64,000 nt of DNA. Origin: Gracilimonas sp. (GTDB taxonomy: Bacteria > Bacteroidota > Rhodothermia > Balneolales > Balneolaceae). Below, in pieces: positions 46,459 through 55,090 of this stretch. A program made the position numbers and the translations under genes. The stretch is taken from assembly GCF_040218225.1 (NCBI RefSeq), contig NZ_JAVJQO010000003.1:62001-126000 (forward strand). Direction: 5' to 3'. The notes beneath the pieces were generated by a model, which did not search any database, was not told the origin of the DNA, and was given only the letters and a program-made list of their open reading frames with translations. How positions within the stretch are numbered: position 1 is the stretch's first letter; every line of letters starts with the position of its first letter.

Positions 46459-46533
46459 ATGAGAAATTGGAAATCTTTTATTCTTAAAATCGTTGTGCTT
46501 GTTTTGGTAGGCATTGTAATATTTACAGGCTGA
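46459..46533 (+). CDS. Possible 24-residue single-helix membrane peptide
   Basis: A short ORF of 24 codons encodes MRNWKSFILKIV followed by a fully hydrophobic helix ending FTG. The basic start plus one membrane helix is typical of small regulatory membrane proteins, but such ORFs also arise by chance. It is the only item I find in the 400-base gap between glmS and the Hpt gene, which is otherwise AT-rich and without a strong hairpin. Confidence 0.3.
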   Translation: MRNWKSFILKIVVLVLVGIVIFTG

Positions 46534-46688
46534 CCTACTCTTTCATTTAATCTATTCTTTGCTTTAATAAGCATGGGGTTTCTGCGTTTCAAAAATATTT
46601 TTTCAAAATTTAAGCTTCACATTTGTCTACTTTATTTGAGAAAAGTTAGCTACATTAGTTTCACTAAGCATAAAGAGACTATTGGTTT

Positions 46689-47036
46689 ATGGGGAAAATT
46701 GATCTGAGTTATTTGGAAAACATTACGGGAAACGATAACGAGGTCATGATTGAGATGTTAGATCTAATGTTATCAGAAACGCCCAAACACATCTCAAAGA
46801 TTAAAGAGGCTCATGATGAGAAGAATTGGAAAGAATTGGGAGCTGAATCTCATAAATTGAAGCCCATGTTTTTATATGTTGGGCTCACAGGTTTAAACGA
46901 AACAGCTCAAGATTTAGAAGAATATGGTAAGCAAGAGAATAATCTAAACTTAATACCTGCTTTAATAGATGAGCTGGAAAAAGGATATCTTGAAGTAATT
47001 GATGAGCTTAAAAATAAAAAAGAAGAGTTAAGCTAA
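46689..47036 (+). CDS. Histidine-phosphotransfer (Hpt) domain protein
   Basis: This all-helical protein of 115 residues has the phospho-accepting His55 in GAESHKLKPMFLYVGL. It acts as an intermediate in a phosphorelay between a hybrid kinase and a response regulator; neither is adjacent. Its 3' end overlaps the convergent elaA gene by nine bases. Confidence 0.85.
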   Translation: MGKIDLSYLENITGNDNEVMIEMLDLMLSETPKHISKIKEAHDEKNWKELGAESHKLKPMFLYVGLTGLNETAQDLEEYGKQENNLNLIPALIDELEKGYLEVIDELKNKKEELS

Positions 47037-47459
47037 GACCATTTGAAGGTGGTCGATACCATCAACAACATATATCTCCCCTTCCTCCCTAAACCCAAGT
47101 TCATTATAATACTTTTTCAAAGCAGCCTGAGCCTCAATTCGAATAGGTCTTTTTTCACACAATGAAATGCCTTTTTTGATAAGTTTTGTTCCTAAGCCTG
47201 TTCCTCTGAATTCCGGATCTACGACAATCCGTCCCAAATTTGCTTCCTTTTCATATTTCACCCCAAACGGAAAAACCCGTAAGTAAGCGCCGAGTTTACC
47301 GCCTTCATAAATCAAAAGATGGTTCGCCTTATTATCTGCCCCATCAATGTCCTCATAAAAACATTCTTGTTCTATTATAAAGACTCTTTGTCTGAGCCTG
47401 AACACATCTTGCAGTTGAGCTGAACTGAGTTCTTCAAACGACTTATATACAAATTCCAT
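47028..47459 (-). CDS. elaA: ElaA-type GNAT N-acetyltransferase
   Basis: This protein of 143 residues has LRQRVFIIEQECFYEDIDGAD and the acetyl-CoA loop GRIVVDPEFRGTGLGTKLI, with RIEAQAALKKYYNELGF at the end, matching ElaA. The substrate is unknown. It is convergent with the Hpt gene. Confidence 0.88.
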   Translation of the reverse strand: MEFVYKSFEELSSAQLQDVFRLRQRVFIIEQECFYEDIDGADNKANHLLIYEGGKLGAYLRVFPFGVKYEKEANLGRIVVDPEFRGTGLGTKLIKKGISLCEKRPIRIEAQAALKKYYNELGFREEGEIYVVDGIDHLQMVLA

Positions 47460-47539
47460 ACCATCTATTTTTGAATTAATGTAACCATTTTGTCATCAGG
47501 TTCGTACAGCAAAGCCACTTTTAACAAAATTCCACCATT

Positions 47540-47869
47540 ATGATCTGGGCCTGGTTATTGAATAGTGTCTCCATATATGCTACCGCAAGCTTACTGAAAG
47601 GAGTTGAAATTAAAAACTTTTGGAGTGCTATTTTTGTAGCGGCTCTGCTTGCCATCATCAATGTTTTGGTGAAACCGATTTTACTGATCCTTAGCTTGCC
47701 AATCACCATTCTAACTTTCGGACTTTTTGTTTGGGTGATTAACGCAGCCTTAATTATGTTGGTTGATGCTATGGTAGAAGGATTTAAAGTAAAAAGCTTT
47801 GGTTGGGCACTCGCTTTCGGTTTGGTTATGTCTATGATTAGCTGGGCGTTGTTTAAGCTTTTTGGCTAA
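47540..47869 (+). CDS. PF04020-type four-helix membrane protein (YvlD-like)
   Basis: This protein of 109 residues has four hydrophobic helices: WAWLLNSVSIYATASLLKG, an AIFVAALLAIINVLVKPILL segment with the family's typical N-x-x-v-KP, LTFGLFVWVINAALIMLVD, and FGWALAFGLVMSMISWALF. The family is often labelled phage holin, but it is a chromosomal membrane protein of unknown role; no phage genes are nearby. Confidence 0.85.
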   Translation: MIWAWLLNSVSIYATASLLKGVEIKNFWSAIFVAALLAIINVLVKPILLILSLPITILTFGLFVWVINAALIMLVDAMVEGFKVKSFGWALAFGLVMSMISWALFKLFG

Positions 47870-47902
47870 AAAAAATAACGCTTTTACCAGTCCCTGTATA
47901 AA

Positions 47903-47934
47903 ATAAAAAAGGCTGCTATAAAGCAGCCTTTTTG
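47903..47934. terminator. Bidirectional intrinsic terminator
   Basis: Arms AAGGCTGC (47909-47916) and GCAGCCTT (47923-47930) around a six-base loop, with A run before and T run after, so it can end transcripts from both the YvlD-like gene and the convergent dehydrogenase gene. Confidence 0.9.
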
Positions 47935-47956
47935 TATAATATTGAAATGTATTCAA

Positions 47957-48967
47957 TCAAATATTGTCACACACTGCCTGTGTAAATGTTGAGGTTGTTC
48001 CTTCACCTCCGATATCCGGAGTGCAATACACCTTTTTCTCAACAAGGGTTTTATAAACAGCCTTTCGGATGTTCTCAGCTACCTGCTTCTGGTCAATATG
48101 CTCCAACATCATGAGAGAAGAAAACAAAAGCGCCATTGGGTTTGCGATATTCTTTCCAACTATATCTGGAGCAGAACCATGTACCGCTTCAAACATAGCT
48201 GCATCATCACCAATATTGGCTGCACCGGTTACTCCAAGTCCACCAACTAAACCTGATGCCAAATCAGATAAAATATCTCCAAACAAATTGGTGGTAACTA
48301 CCACGTCAAATTGCTGAGGCTTGAGTACCATTTGCATCGCCATGTTATCAACAATCAGGTCCTGAAACTCAATTTCATCGTAATCCTTGGCAACCCTTTT
48401 CCCAACTTCTAAGAATAATCCTGTTGTTAGCTTTAGAATATTGGCTTTATGAACCAGGGTGACCTTCTTACGTTCATTCTTAACGGCATATTCAAAAGCA
48501 GCGCGGATTATTTTTTCACTCGCCTCTTCTGTTACAACTGCAATGGCCTCTGCATGCTTTTTGTTATCAGCCTCTTCTTTCCACTCTTCTTTTCCAATGT
48601 AAAGGCCCTGAGTATTTTCCCGGAAAAGCACCATATCCACTCCGCGAAACGGGCTATCAATACTTGGCAGGGTACGGGCAGGCCTGATATTACTGTATAA
48701 GTTGAATTTTTGACGAAGAGCCACATTCACTGATCTAAAACCAGAACCTACAGGCGTAGTAAGAGGTCCTTTTAAGGATATTCTATGTTCGTCCAGAGCT
48801 TCAATAGTCTCTTCGGGAAGTGGGTTCCCAGAATCTTCGTAGGCCTTTAATCCAGCTGAGCATTCAATCCAGTTAATTTCAGCTCCGGCTTCTTTCAGAA
48901 TAGTAGTTACGGAATTAGTAATCTCCGACCCGATTCCATCACCGGGAATTAAAACAACATTTTTCAT
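47957..48967 (-). CDS. Isocitrate/isopropylmalate-family dehydrogenase (NAD-isocitrate type)
   Basis: This protein of 336 residues has the beta-decarboxylating dehydrogenase family features: VVLIPGDGIGSEITNSV, the substrate Ser in PVGSGFRSVNVALRQKFNLY, VLFRENTQGLYIGKEEW, the Lys/Asp catalytic region and GSAPDIVGKNIANPMAL. The SVNVALRQ segment and absence of leucine genes nearby favour an NAD-dependent isocitrate (or homoisocitrate) enzyme over LeuB. It acts in the cytoplasm, probably in the TCA cycle. Confidence 0.88.
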   Translation of the reverse strand: MKNVVLIPGDGIGSEITNSVTTILKEAGAEINWIECSAGLKAYEDSGNPLPEETIEALDEHRISLKGPLTTPVGSGFRSVNVALRQKFNLYSNIRPARTLPSIDSPFRGVDMVLFRENTQGLYIGKEEWKEEADNKKHAEAIAVVTEEASEKIIRAAFEYAVKNERKKVTLVHKANILKLTTGLFLEVGKRVAKDYDEIEFQDLIVDNMAMQMVLKPQQFDVVVTTNLFGDILSDLASGLVGGLGVTGAANIGDDAAMFEAVHGSAPDIVGKNIANPMALLFSSLMMLEHIDQKQVAENIRKAVYKTLVEKKVYCTPDIGGEGTTSTFTQAVCDNI

Positions 48968-49057
48968 TTATTGATAGGTGTTTGTCTTCAAAATTTTCGA
49001 ATGCTAAATATACCGATATAAACTCCCAAATGTGAGTTTAGGTTCATTTTCAAATTG

Positions 49058-50191
49058 TTAGTTTTCGTATGTAACCCGATAAATTTTATTACCATCATCA
49101 TCAGATATAAGGATAGATCCATCCTTTAACTGAAGCAGGGCAACCGGACGTCCCCGCACATCTTCTTCACCTTGCAACCATCCATCAATAAATGGTTCAT
49201 ATGATATTGGATTACCACTTTTATCGAATTTCACCATCGTAACCCGATACCCAATTTTCTCGCTGCGATTCCAGCTTCCGTGCTCGGCAATAAACGCCTG
49301 ATTTTTGTAGGATTCAGGAAACATCTCACCTGTATAGAACATCACTCCTAAAGGTGCAACATGTGGACCTAACTCACGAACCGGAGTTTTAAATTCCGTA
49401 TCCATTTGCTTTCCGGTTTCTCCAAATTCAGGGTCCCAAACATCATTGGCATGAAGAAAAGGAAACCCAAAGTGCTGCCCCTCTTCAGTTAGTTCATTTA
49501 GTTCCCCGGGTGGCAGGTCATCCCCCATCCAGTCGCGATTATTGTCTGTAAACCATAGATTTCCGGTTTCAGGATGCCACGTAAAACCAACTGTATTCCG
49601 GATTCCCTGAGCAATAATCTCCCGACCAGAACCATCCGGGTTTATTCGTGTGAGAGATGCAAAAATCGGGTTCTCTTCATTACAAACATTACAAGGGGCT
49701 CCAACGGGTACATACAACTTTTCATCTGGACCAAAGGCAATGTGCTTCCATCCATGGTGACCTTCTGTAGGATAATCATCTGTTACTAAAACCGGTTCAG
49801 GCGAGTATTTATAATTGTTATCAATGTCATCAAAGCGCCAGATTTTACTGACTTCAGCCACGTACAAATCGCCGTCTTTTAAACCTACCCCGTTCGGTAA
49901 GCGAAGGCCAGAAGCAATGGTATAAATGGTGTCTGCCCTAAAATCATTATCCCGGTCTACAACTGCATGAACTCTGCCATCTCTCCGTGTACCTACATAA
50001 AGAATGCCGTTTTCACTCATTGCCATTTGCCGGGCATTAGGCACACTATCAGCGTAAATGCTAACCTTAAACCCTGCAGGAGCTTCCAGGTAACCAAGTG
50101 AAATTGAAGTATCTGATTTCTGTTCAGAGGAACGTTCTGAGCTACAGGAGAGCAACAAAAACAGACTGATCAGTAAAGGTAAATATCGCAT
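49058..50191 (-). CDS. PQQ-dependent sugar dehydrogenase-like lipoprotein
   Basis: This 377-residue lipoprotein (LFLLLSCSSE, Cys16) has a six-bladed propeller: APAGFKVSIYADSVPNARQM, NGILYVGTRRDGRVHAVVD, LRLPNGVGLKDGDLYVAE, GHHGWKHIAFGPDEKLYVPVG, PETGNLWFTDNNRDWMGDDL and IAEHGSWNRSEKIGYRV. This is the soluble glucose/sorbosone dehydrogenase family. It would oxidise a sugar or aldehyde at the envelope with PQQ. The gene stands alone. Confidence 0.88.
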   Translation of the reverse strand: MRYLPLLISLFLLLSCSSERSSEQKSDTSISLGYLEAPAGFKVSIYADSVPNARQMAMSENGILYVGTRRDGRVHAVVDRDNDFRADTIYTIASGLRLPNGVGLKDGDLYVAEVSKIWRFDDIDNNYKYSPEPVLVTDDYPTEGHHGWKHIAFGPDEKLYVPVGAPCNVCNEENPIFASLTRINPDGSGREIIAQGIRNTVGFTWHPETGNLWFTDNNRDWMGDDLPPGELNELTEEGQHFGFPFLHANDVWDPEFGETGKQMDTEFKTPVRELGPHVAPLGVMFYTGEMFPESYKNQAFIAEHGSWNRSEKIGYRVTMVKFDKSGNPISYEPFIDGWLQGEEDVRGRPVALLQLKDGSILISDDDGNKIYRVTYEN

Positions 50192-50331
50192 AAGAATGTA
50201 CTTTGTTTTATTTGCCTAAAGGAATCATAACTGTTTTTTAAACACAAATTGTTTTCTGGTTTCCTGCGATTTTTTACAATCATCCTTTGGAATGAAAACA
50301 AGCTATTTCAGTTTATACTCCACAAAAGCCT

Positions 50332-51756
50332 ATGAAAAGATCCCTTATCTGGTTTCGAAATGATCTCCGGCTTCATGATAATGAAGCTTTGGCTAAAGCT
50401 TCACAAGCTGATGAGATCTTACCCGTATACATTTTTGATCCCCGGCATTATGGGACTACTTCTTTCGGTTTTCCAAAAACCGGTTCACACCGTGCCAAAT
50501 TTCTACTGGAATCTTTAGACAACCTTAAATCAAATCTGATAAGTCATAATCTTAATTTAGCTATCAGGATAGGTAAGCCGGAAGAAATCTTACCTGATGT
50601 AATCGAAAAGCATGGCATTGACCTGTTATTTGCCCATAAGGAAATTACCCGTGAAGAAATTGATGTTGAAGAAAAGATCAAACAATCTGTTGGAGATAAA
50701 CTGAATTTTGTTTGGGGAAGCACTCTATTTCATATCAATGATATTCCATTCACTAAAAATGAGATTCCCGATATTTTTACCCAGTTTCGAAAGAAAACTG
50801 AAAAGCAGTCAGAGGCTCGAAAAGAGTTGGGTTTTCGAAAGGACGTGAAACTGATTCCTGATGTTGAAACAGAATCCCTCCCTTCCCTAAAAGAACTGGG
50901 TCTGAAAGCTACACCAAAGGATGATCGCGCAGTCTTGAACTTTAAAGGTGGAGAAGACGAAGCACTAAAAAGGCTGGAAGAATATTTCTGGAATCAGGAT
51001 CAATTGAAGAATTACAAGTATACCCGGAATGGTTTACTTGGTGCAGATTATTCGTCAAAGTTTTCACCCTGGCTGGCAAATGGGGCCTTATCACCGCGAA
51101 GGATTTATTGGGAAGTAAAAAGGTATGAGGAAGAAAGACAAAGTAATATCTCCACCTATTGGATGATCTTTGAACTTATTTGGAGAGACTACTTTCGGTT
51201 CTCAGCATGGAAGAATGGCGATCGTTTATTCTTTGCACCTGGCATACAAGGTAAAGACAGAAGCTGGAGGACTGATCCTAAAGATTTCAAAAAATGGGCT
51301 GAAGGTAACACCGGAATTCCTTTTATTGATGCTAACATGCGTGAATTAAACGCTACAGGCTATATGAGCAATCGAGGTCGGCAAAATGTTGCCAGCTTTC
51401 TTGCTCAAAACCTGAATATCGATTGGCGGATGGGAGCTGAATATTTCGAATCGCTTTTACTTGATTACGATCCATGTAGCAATTATGGAAACTGGGCTTA
51501 TAATTCTACAGTTGGTCATGATCCGAGAAATCGATATTTCAATATTATTAATCAGGCTCAGAAGTATGACAAAAAGGGCGAATATACAAGGAACTGGCTG
51601 CCTGAATTAGAAAAAGTACCTGAAGAATTTATTCATGAGCCTTATAAAATGAATCCCGAACAACAAACGTTATATTCCGTAGAGATTGGAAAATCTTATC
51701 CAAAGCCTATGATAAACCTTGAGGAAAGTTATGAAGAAATCAAAGCAAGAGAATAA
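50332..51756 (+). CDS. Cryptochrome DASH (photolyase family)
   Basis: This protein of 474 residues has the N-terminal photolyase alpha/beta domain (SLIWFRNDLRLHDNEAL) and a C-terminal FAD domain (RNGLLGADYSSKFSPWLANG, FELIWRDYFRFSAWKNG, WAEGNTGIPFIDANMREL, GYMSNRGRQNVASFL, DYDPCSNYGNWAYNSTVGHD). These signatures are DASH-specific. It repairs UV cyclobutane dimers in single-stranded DNA and may sense blue light. The following small gene begins inside its last codons. Confidence 0.94.
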   Translation: MKRSLIWFRNDLRLHDNEALAKASQADEILPVYIFDPRHYGTTSFGFPKTGSHRAKFLLESLDNLKSNLISHNLNLAIRIGKPEEILPDVIEKHGIDLLFAHKEITREEIDVEEKIKQSVGDKLNFVWGSTLFHINDIPFTKNEIPDIFTQFRKKTEKQSEARKELGFRKDVKLIPDVETESLPSLKELGLKATPKDDRAVLNFKGGEDEALKRLEEYFWNQDQLKNYKYTRNGLLGADYSSKFSPWLANGALSPRRIYWEVKRYEEERQSNISTYWMIFELIWRDYFRFSAWKNGDRLFFAPGIQGKDRSWRTDPKDFKKWAEGNTGIPFIDANMRELNATGYMSNRGRQNVASFLAQNLNIDWRMGAEYFESLLLDYDPCSNYGNWAYNSTVGHDPRNRYFNIINQAQKYDKKGEYTRNWLPELEKVPEEFIHEPYKMNPEQQTLYSVEIGKSYPKPMINLEESYEEIKARE

Positions 51757-51997
51757 AGGTCGTATTCTTCCGATGAAGAAAAAGAGAGGAAGAGGTGAAT
51801 CTGTTTCCCCAACAGAAGTAACCAAAGACCTATTCACTGACATTTGGAAAGACCATGTTGATGAAGTTCGAACCATGGCTGGTGAACTTCAAAGTGAGAA
51901 ACTAGCAAGCCTTAAAAGAAAAGCTAAATCTGTATCTGAAGTTTTAAATAAAGCGAAAGGTCCCGCCAGACTATCTTTGTTTAAAAGTAATGAGTAA
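51731..51997 (+). CDS. Small basic protein coupled to cryptochrome DASH, unknown
   Basis: I start at ATG 51731 (88 residues), which has a GAGGAAAG ribosome site just before it; a TTG at 51719 is less likely. It overlaps the cryptochrome gene by 26 bases and the DUF2256 ORF by eight. The N-terminus is strongly basic (MKKKRGRGES) and the rest is a charged helix with many Lys/Glu. I recognise no family. Tight overlap on both sides argues for co-expression with the photolyase. Confidence 0.65.
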   Translation: MKKSKQENKGRILPMKKKRGRGESVSPTEVTKDLFTDIWKDHVDEVRTMAGELQSEKLASLKRKAKSVSEVLNKAKGPARLSLFKSNE

Positions 51998-52133
51998 AGC
52001 GGTTAAGAAATCGGATTTCCCTGAAAAGATATGCCCGGTCTGTAACCGTCCTTTCAAATGACGCAAAAAATGGGAAGATGATTGGCAGCATGTGAAATAC
52101 TGCAGCGAGCGTTGCCGAAGAAATAAAAACTAA
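51990..52133 (+). pseudogene. DUF2256 zinc-ribbon gene interrupted by in-frame UGA
   Basis: Read through, the 47-residue product has the full DUF2256 pattern: KICPVCNRPFK, then UGA (52059-52061), then RKKWEDDW, HVKYCSERCRRNKN. The two zinc Cys pairs are intact. Family members have Trp at the UGA position, so a single TGG to TGA change explains it. DUF2256 genes commonly follow cryptochrome/photolyase genes. The start overlaps the preceding gene; the end overlaps the convergent SDR gene by four bases. Possibilities are a recent nonsense mutation, a sequencing error, or readthrough. Confidence 0.8.
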
Positions 52134-52846
52134 ATTCGATCCCAAAGCCATTCCGGAACCAATTTCGCGACCCATGCTAGTAGCTGCCAGCGCTTGGTTA
52201 CATATACATAATTTTTCTTCTTCTCTATCCCGCTTATCATCTGCTGAACGGCCTTCTCTACTGGTGCAACCCAAAACATTCCACGAGCCCTCTCTGTCAT
52301 TTCCGTCCAGACATAGCCCGGTCTGATTTCAGTGACCGTAATATCTGCATCCATCCGCTTCGCCTTCTGACGGTATCCTTTCATATAGTTTGAAATAAAA
52401 TGCTTTGAAGCGGTGTATGCTGCAGCTCTGTGATGGGCCAGCAAAGCGGCCATGGACGACATCCCCACAATTTGTCCCCTTTCCTGATTTTTGAAATAAT
52501 CTAAAGCGAAGTGGCAACCATGAGCAAAGGCCAGTGCATTAACCTCAATCAATTTTGATTCTGCTTCCCAGGGTGGCAACATTTGAATACGCCCTATTCC
52601 AGCATTCAGAATCATGATGTCCATTCCACCCATTTCTTCGATCAGACTATTATACACTTCTTCGGCTTTTTTGTGATCCGTTACATCCAGGGTTCTGATG
52701 TAGGCCAACTCCCCAATTTCATCCTTGAGTTCCTCCAACCTTTCTGTCCGCCGGCCCATCAAACCTACTTTGTGCCCTTTTATTGAGAGCTGAAGGGCAA
52801 GTTCTTTTCCAATTCCGGAGGTGGCGCCTGTAATCAGAATATTCAT
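52130..52846 (-). CDS. SDR-family oxidoreductase
   Basis: This protein of 238 residues has the cofactor motif ITGATSGIGKELAL, NAG in MILNAGIGRI, the catalytic Ser (GMSSMAAL) and Tyr/Lys in AAAYTASKHFISNY. It is an NAD(P)H-dependent short-chain dehydrogenase of unknown substrate. Its start overlaps the TolC-like gene stop by four bases, making it the last gene of the DUF4956/HlyD/TolC-like operon. Confidence 0.88.
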   Translation of the reverse strand: MNILITGATSGIGKELALQLSIKGHKVGLMGRRTERLEELKDEIGELAYIRTLDVTDHKKAEEVYNSLIEEMGGMDIMILNAGIGRIQMLPPWEAESKLIEVNALAFAHGCHFALDYFKNQERGQIVGMSSMAALLAHHRAAAYTASKHFISNYMKGYRQKAKRMDADITVTEIRPGYVWTEMTERARGMFWVAPVEKAVQQMISGIEKKKNYVYVTKRWQLLAWVAKLVPEWLWDRI

Positions 52847-54084
52847 TCTATAAGAATTAGATCTTGAGAAAGATAATTGGTTAATGGTGAATTTGTAAGT
52901 ACATCATAAGTATAAAGAAAATCAATAAACTGCGTTAAAACCCGGTATTTTGATTTCAAAATTAGTTCGTCCAGTTTAACAATGCCTTCCCGAAGGTCAA
53001 GAATAATAAGAGGATCGAACTCTTCACTGTTAGCCAGATTAGTTGACATCGCTTTTAAGTTAAGCTCTTCTTTTTTCTTGATAATAAGCCTGTGCTGAGT
53101 GACGAGGTTTCTCAAGTGCTCATATTCTCTGATTCTATTTATTGAGTCGCGGTATTGAATAAATTCAAACTCACCCTTTAGCTCAATTTCATCCAGCTTC
53201 CTTTCAGCAATCTGTGGCTTATTATTTTTAAAAATCGGCAGCGTAACTCCTACCGAAAATCCATAATTCGATTTTCTATCGGTAAAAGGGAAATACTCCA
53301 ATTGAGCATATCCAATATCAAAATCGGCTTTCTCTACTCTTCCCTCCTGACGTGCCACTTCTGCCTGTTGTGAGATAAGATCCAATTCCACAGATGAACG
53401 TGAACGCCCTGTTATTTCCCCGGAAATATCTGCCAGGGTTTCCACATCAATGAGCGTGAAATCCTCCCAGTTTAAATTTCCCGTTTCAAGAATCAGTTCA
53501 ATTTCAACTTGTGCCTGATTTAATTCTACAAAAGCCTCTTCCAACTTCTCTATGGCTTCAACCTGATCCAGTTTAGCCTCTGAATAATCCTTCCCGTCAA
53601 ATAGCTCACTTTGCAAGTTGGTTTCCATGATACTTGCTTTTCGTGAAATGATATCCAGCCTTTGCTCTATCTGCTCTGTTAATTCCAGATTATAAAAATA
53701 CTGTAATGCCAACTCATACCTTAAAAACATGTTCTCTTTGAACTCAAGCCTTTTCTGCAACTTTAGTTCTTCTCTGGTGGCATTGAACAACGCATTGTTG
53801 CGCCTGATCCTCCATGGATTTCCCGGACGGACCCGGATTGCATACTGCAGGTCTTCATACGTTTGTTCATCGTTCCCCATTCGAAGTTCAATTTCATCCA
53901 CAGCAGGGTAACGATATTTTCGTGGCTTCAGAAAAGCAATTTGAGCATCATAATGAGACGTATTACGATCTTCAAACGCAGTCAATAAGAAATCTGAGAC
54001 AGACTTTTGTGCTCTAACCTCAACAGAAAGGAAAAAGAATAAAGCTAAAGCTGCCCCTAGAAAAAAAGCCTTTTTTCTTCTCAT
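52843..54084 (-). CDS. TolC-like outer-membrane efflux protein
   Basis: This protein of 413 residues has a signal peptide ending VEVRAQ. Long alpha-helical coiled segments (~105-215 and ~225-390) carry the TolC-type heptad pattern, with a short FSVGVTLPIFKNNKPQIAERKL strand-rich segment mid-way. It is shorter and more divergent than ordinary TolC. It overlaps its neighbours by four bases on both sides. It would form the outer-membrane channel for the HlyD-like adaptor. Confidence 0.75.
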   Translation of the reverse strand: MRRKKAFFLGAALALFFFLSVEVRAQKSVSDFLLTAFEDRNTSHYDAQIAFLKPRKYRYPAVDEIELRMGNDEQTYEDLQYAIRVRPGNPWRIRRNNALFNATREELKLQKRLEFKENMFLRYELALQYFYNLELTEQIEQRLDIISRKASIMETNLQSELFDGKDYSEAKLDQVEAIEKLEEAFVELNQAQVEIELILETGNLNWEDFTLIDVETLADISGEITGRSRSSVELDLISQQAEVARQEGRVEKADFDIGYAQLEYFPFTDRKSNYGFSVGVTLPIFKNNKPQIAERKLDEIELKGEFEFIQYRDSINRIREYEHLRNLVTQHRLIIKKKEELNLKAMSTNLANSEEFDPLIILDLREGIVKLDELILKSKYRVLTQFIDFLYTYDVLTNSPLTNYLSQDLILIE

Positions 54085-55076
54085 CGCACAATTATTTTCT
54101 CTCCCACGGGCAACTCATTATCCTCTGGTATTTCAATAAAAACTTCCAAACCAAAAGTTTGAATCGTAGTTGTTTTTTGGAGCACATCGGGCAGTAGAAC
54201 TACCGATCCAAATCCTATGATTGAACCTGTGGTTTCTAGCTCAGGATGTTCCATAGAGCGAACTGTAACTTTCTGCCCGAGTCTTTGGGTTCTGTCTTTT
54301 TTACCTACCAGATACCCCACAACAGATGTAGGGTGTACCGGGTTAATGGAAATCAACGGGGTAAATTCCTGGACATGTTCGTTAGGTTTTATATACACAT
54401 TTTCGACCACACCCGAAAAACTAGCGTATTTATTCAGGTTACGGTCTTCCTGAATTTTCCAGTTTAACTCCTGTTTTGCCAACTCTAGCTTAGCCTCTAA
54501 TTGGGATTGATCAAAATTGTGATCTTGTTCTAAATCTGCTATTTGAATATTGACAGCTTCCAGCTCCAACTCTCCTTTCTGTTTTATAGACTTAATTTGA
54601 AGCTGAAGAGTGCCTAACGTATCGCTTCCAAAATTCCTGCTTTTATTTTCCAGTATAGAATCTGTGAGTGATCGGTTTAATTGAATTCTCCGCTGCAGGA
54701 GCTGAACTTCGTTATCGATTTCACTTTGAATGATTTTTTTCTGGGATTCTAATAATTCCCGCTCCGATTCCAGCAACTTTTGTTGTTCTTTTTTCTGGGA
54801 CTCAAAAATCTCTATCTCTTTTCTAAGCCGCTGTATTTCCAGATTAAGCTGAGGGCTTTCCAGTTCTACTAATATTTCACCCGGCTTAACCGTTTGCCCT
54901 GGAACCACATGAGTAGCTTTAACGATGGCTGGTTTCTCAATATTGATGTTATAAACTTTTGAGTAGGTAACCCCAACAAACGATTTGCTACCCTTGAAGT
55001 ATTGAGAATTCACCGCAAAAAGCCCCGCAAAAAGGATGGCTATAAATAAGTAAAAGGAGTTTATTTGTTTAAGCAT
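54081..55076 (-). CDS. HlyD-type periplasmic adaptor (membrane fusion protein)
   Basis: This protein of 331 residues has one N-terminal membrane helix (~6-22), a split biotinyl-lipoyl domain (IVKATHVVPGQTVKPGEILVEL ... YASFSGVVENVYIKPNEHV) around a long coiled coil (~80-225), and a C-terminal beta-barrel region. It would join an inner-membrane partner to the TolC-like channel. The only inner-membrane gene in the operon is the DUF4956 protein, which starts the cluster 14 bases upstream. Confidence 0.85.
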   Translation of the reverse strand: MLKQINSFYLFIAILFAGLFAVNSQYFKGSKSFVGVTYSKVYNINIEKPAIVKATHVVPGQTVKPGEILVELESPQLNLEIQRLRKEIEIFESQKKEQQKLLESERELLESQKKIIQSEIDNEVQLLQRRIQLNRSLTDSILENKSRNFGSDTLGTLQLQIKSIKQKGELELEAVNIQIADLEQDHNFDQSQLEAKLELAKQELNWKIQEDRNLNKYASFSGVVENVYIKPNEHVQEFTPLISINPVHPTSVVGYLVGKKDRTQRLGQKVTVRSMEHPELETTGSIIGFGSVVLLPDVLQKTTTIQTFGLEVFIEIPEDNELPVGEKIIVR

Positions 55077-55090
55077 GGCATCCTCCTTCC

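Noticed and set aside
47540-47869. Prophage indicated by a 'holin'
   Set aside because: PF04020 proteins are ordinary chromosomal membrane proteins; there is no endolysin, integrase or structural phage gene nearby.
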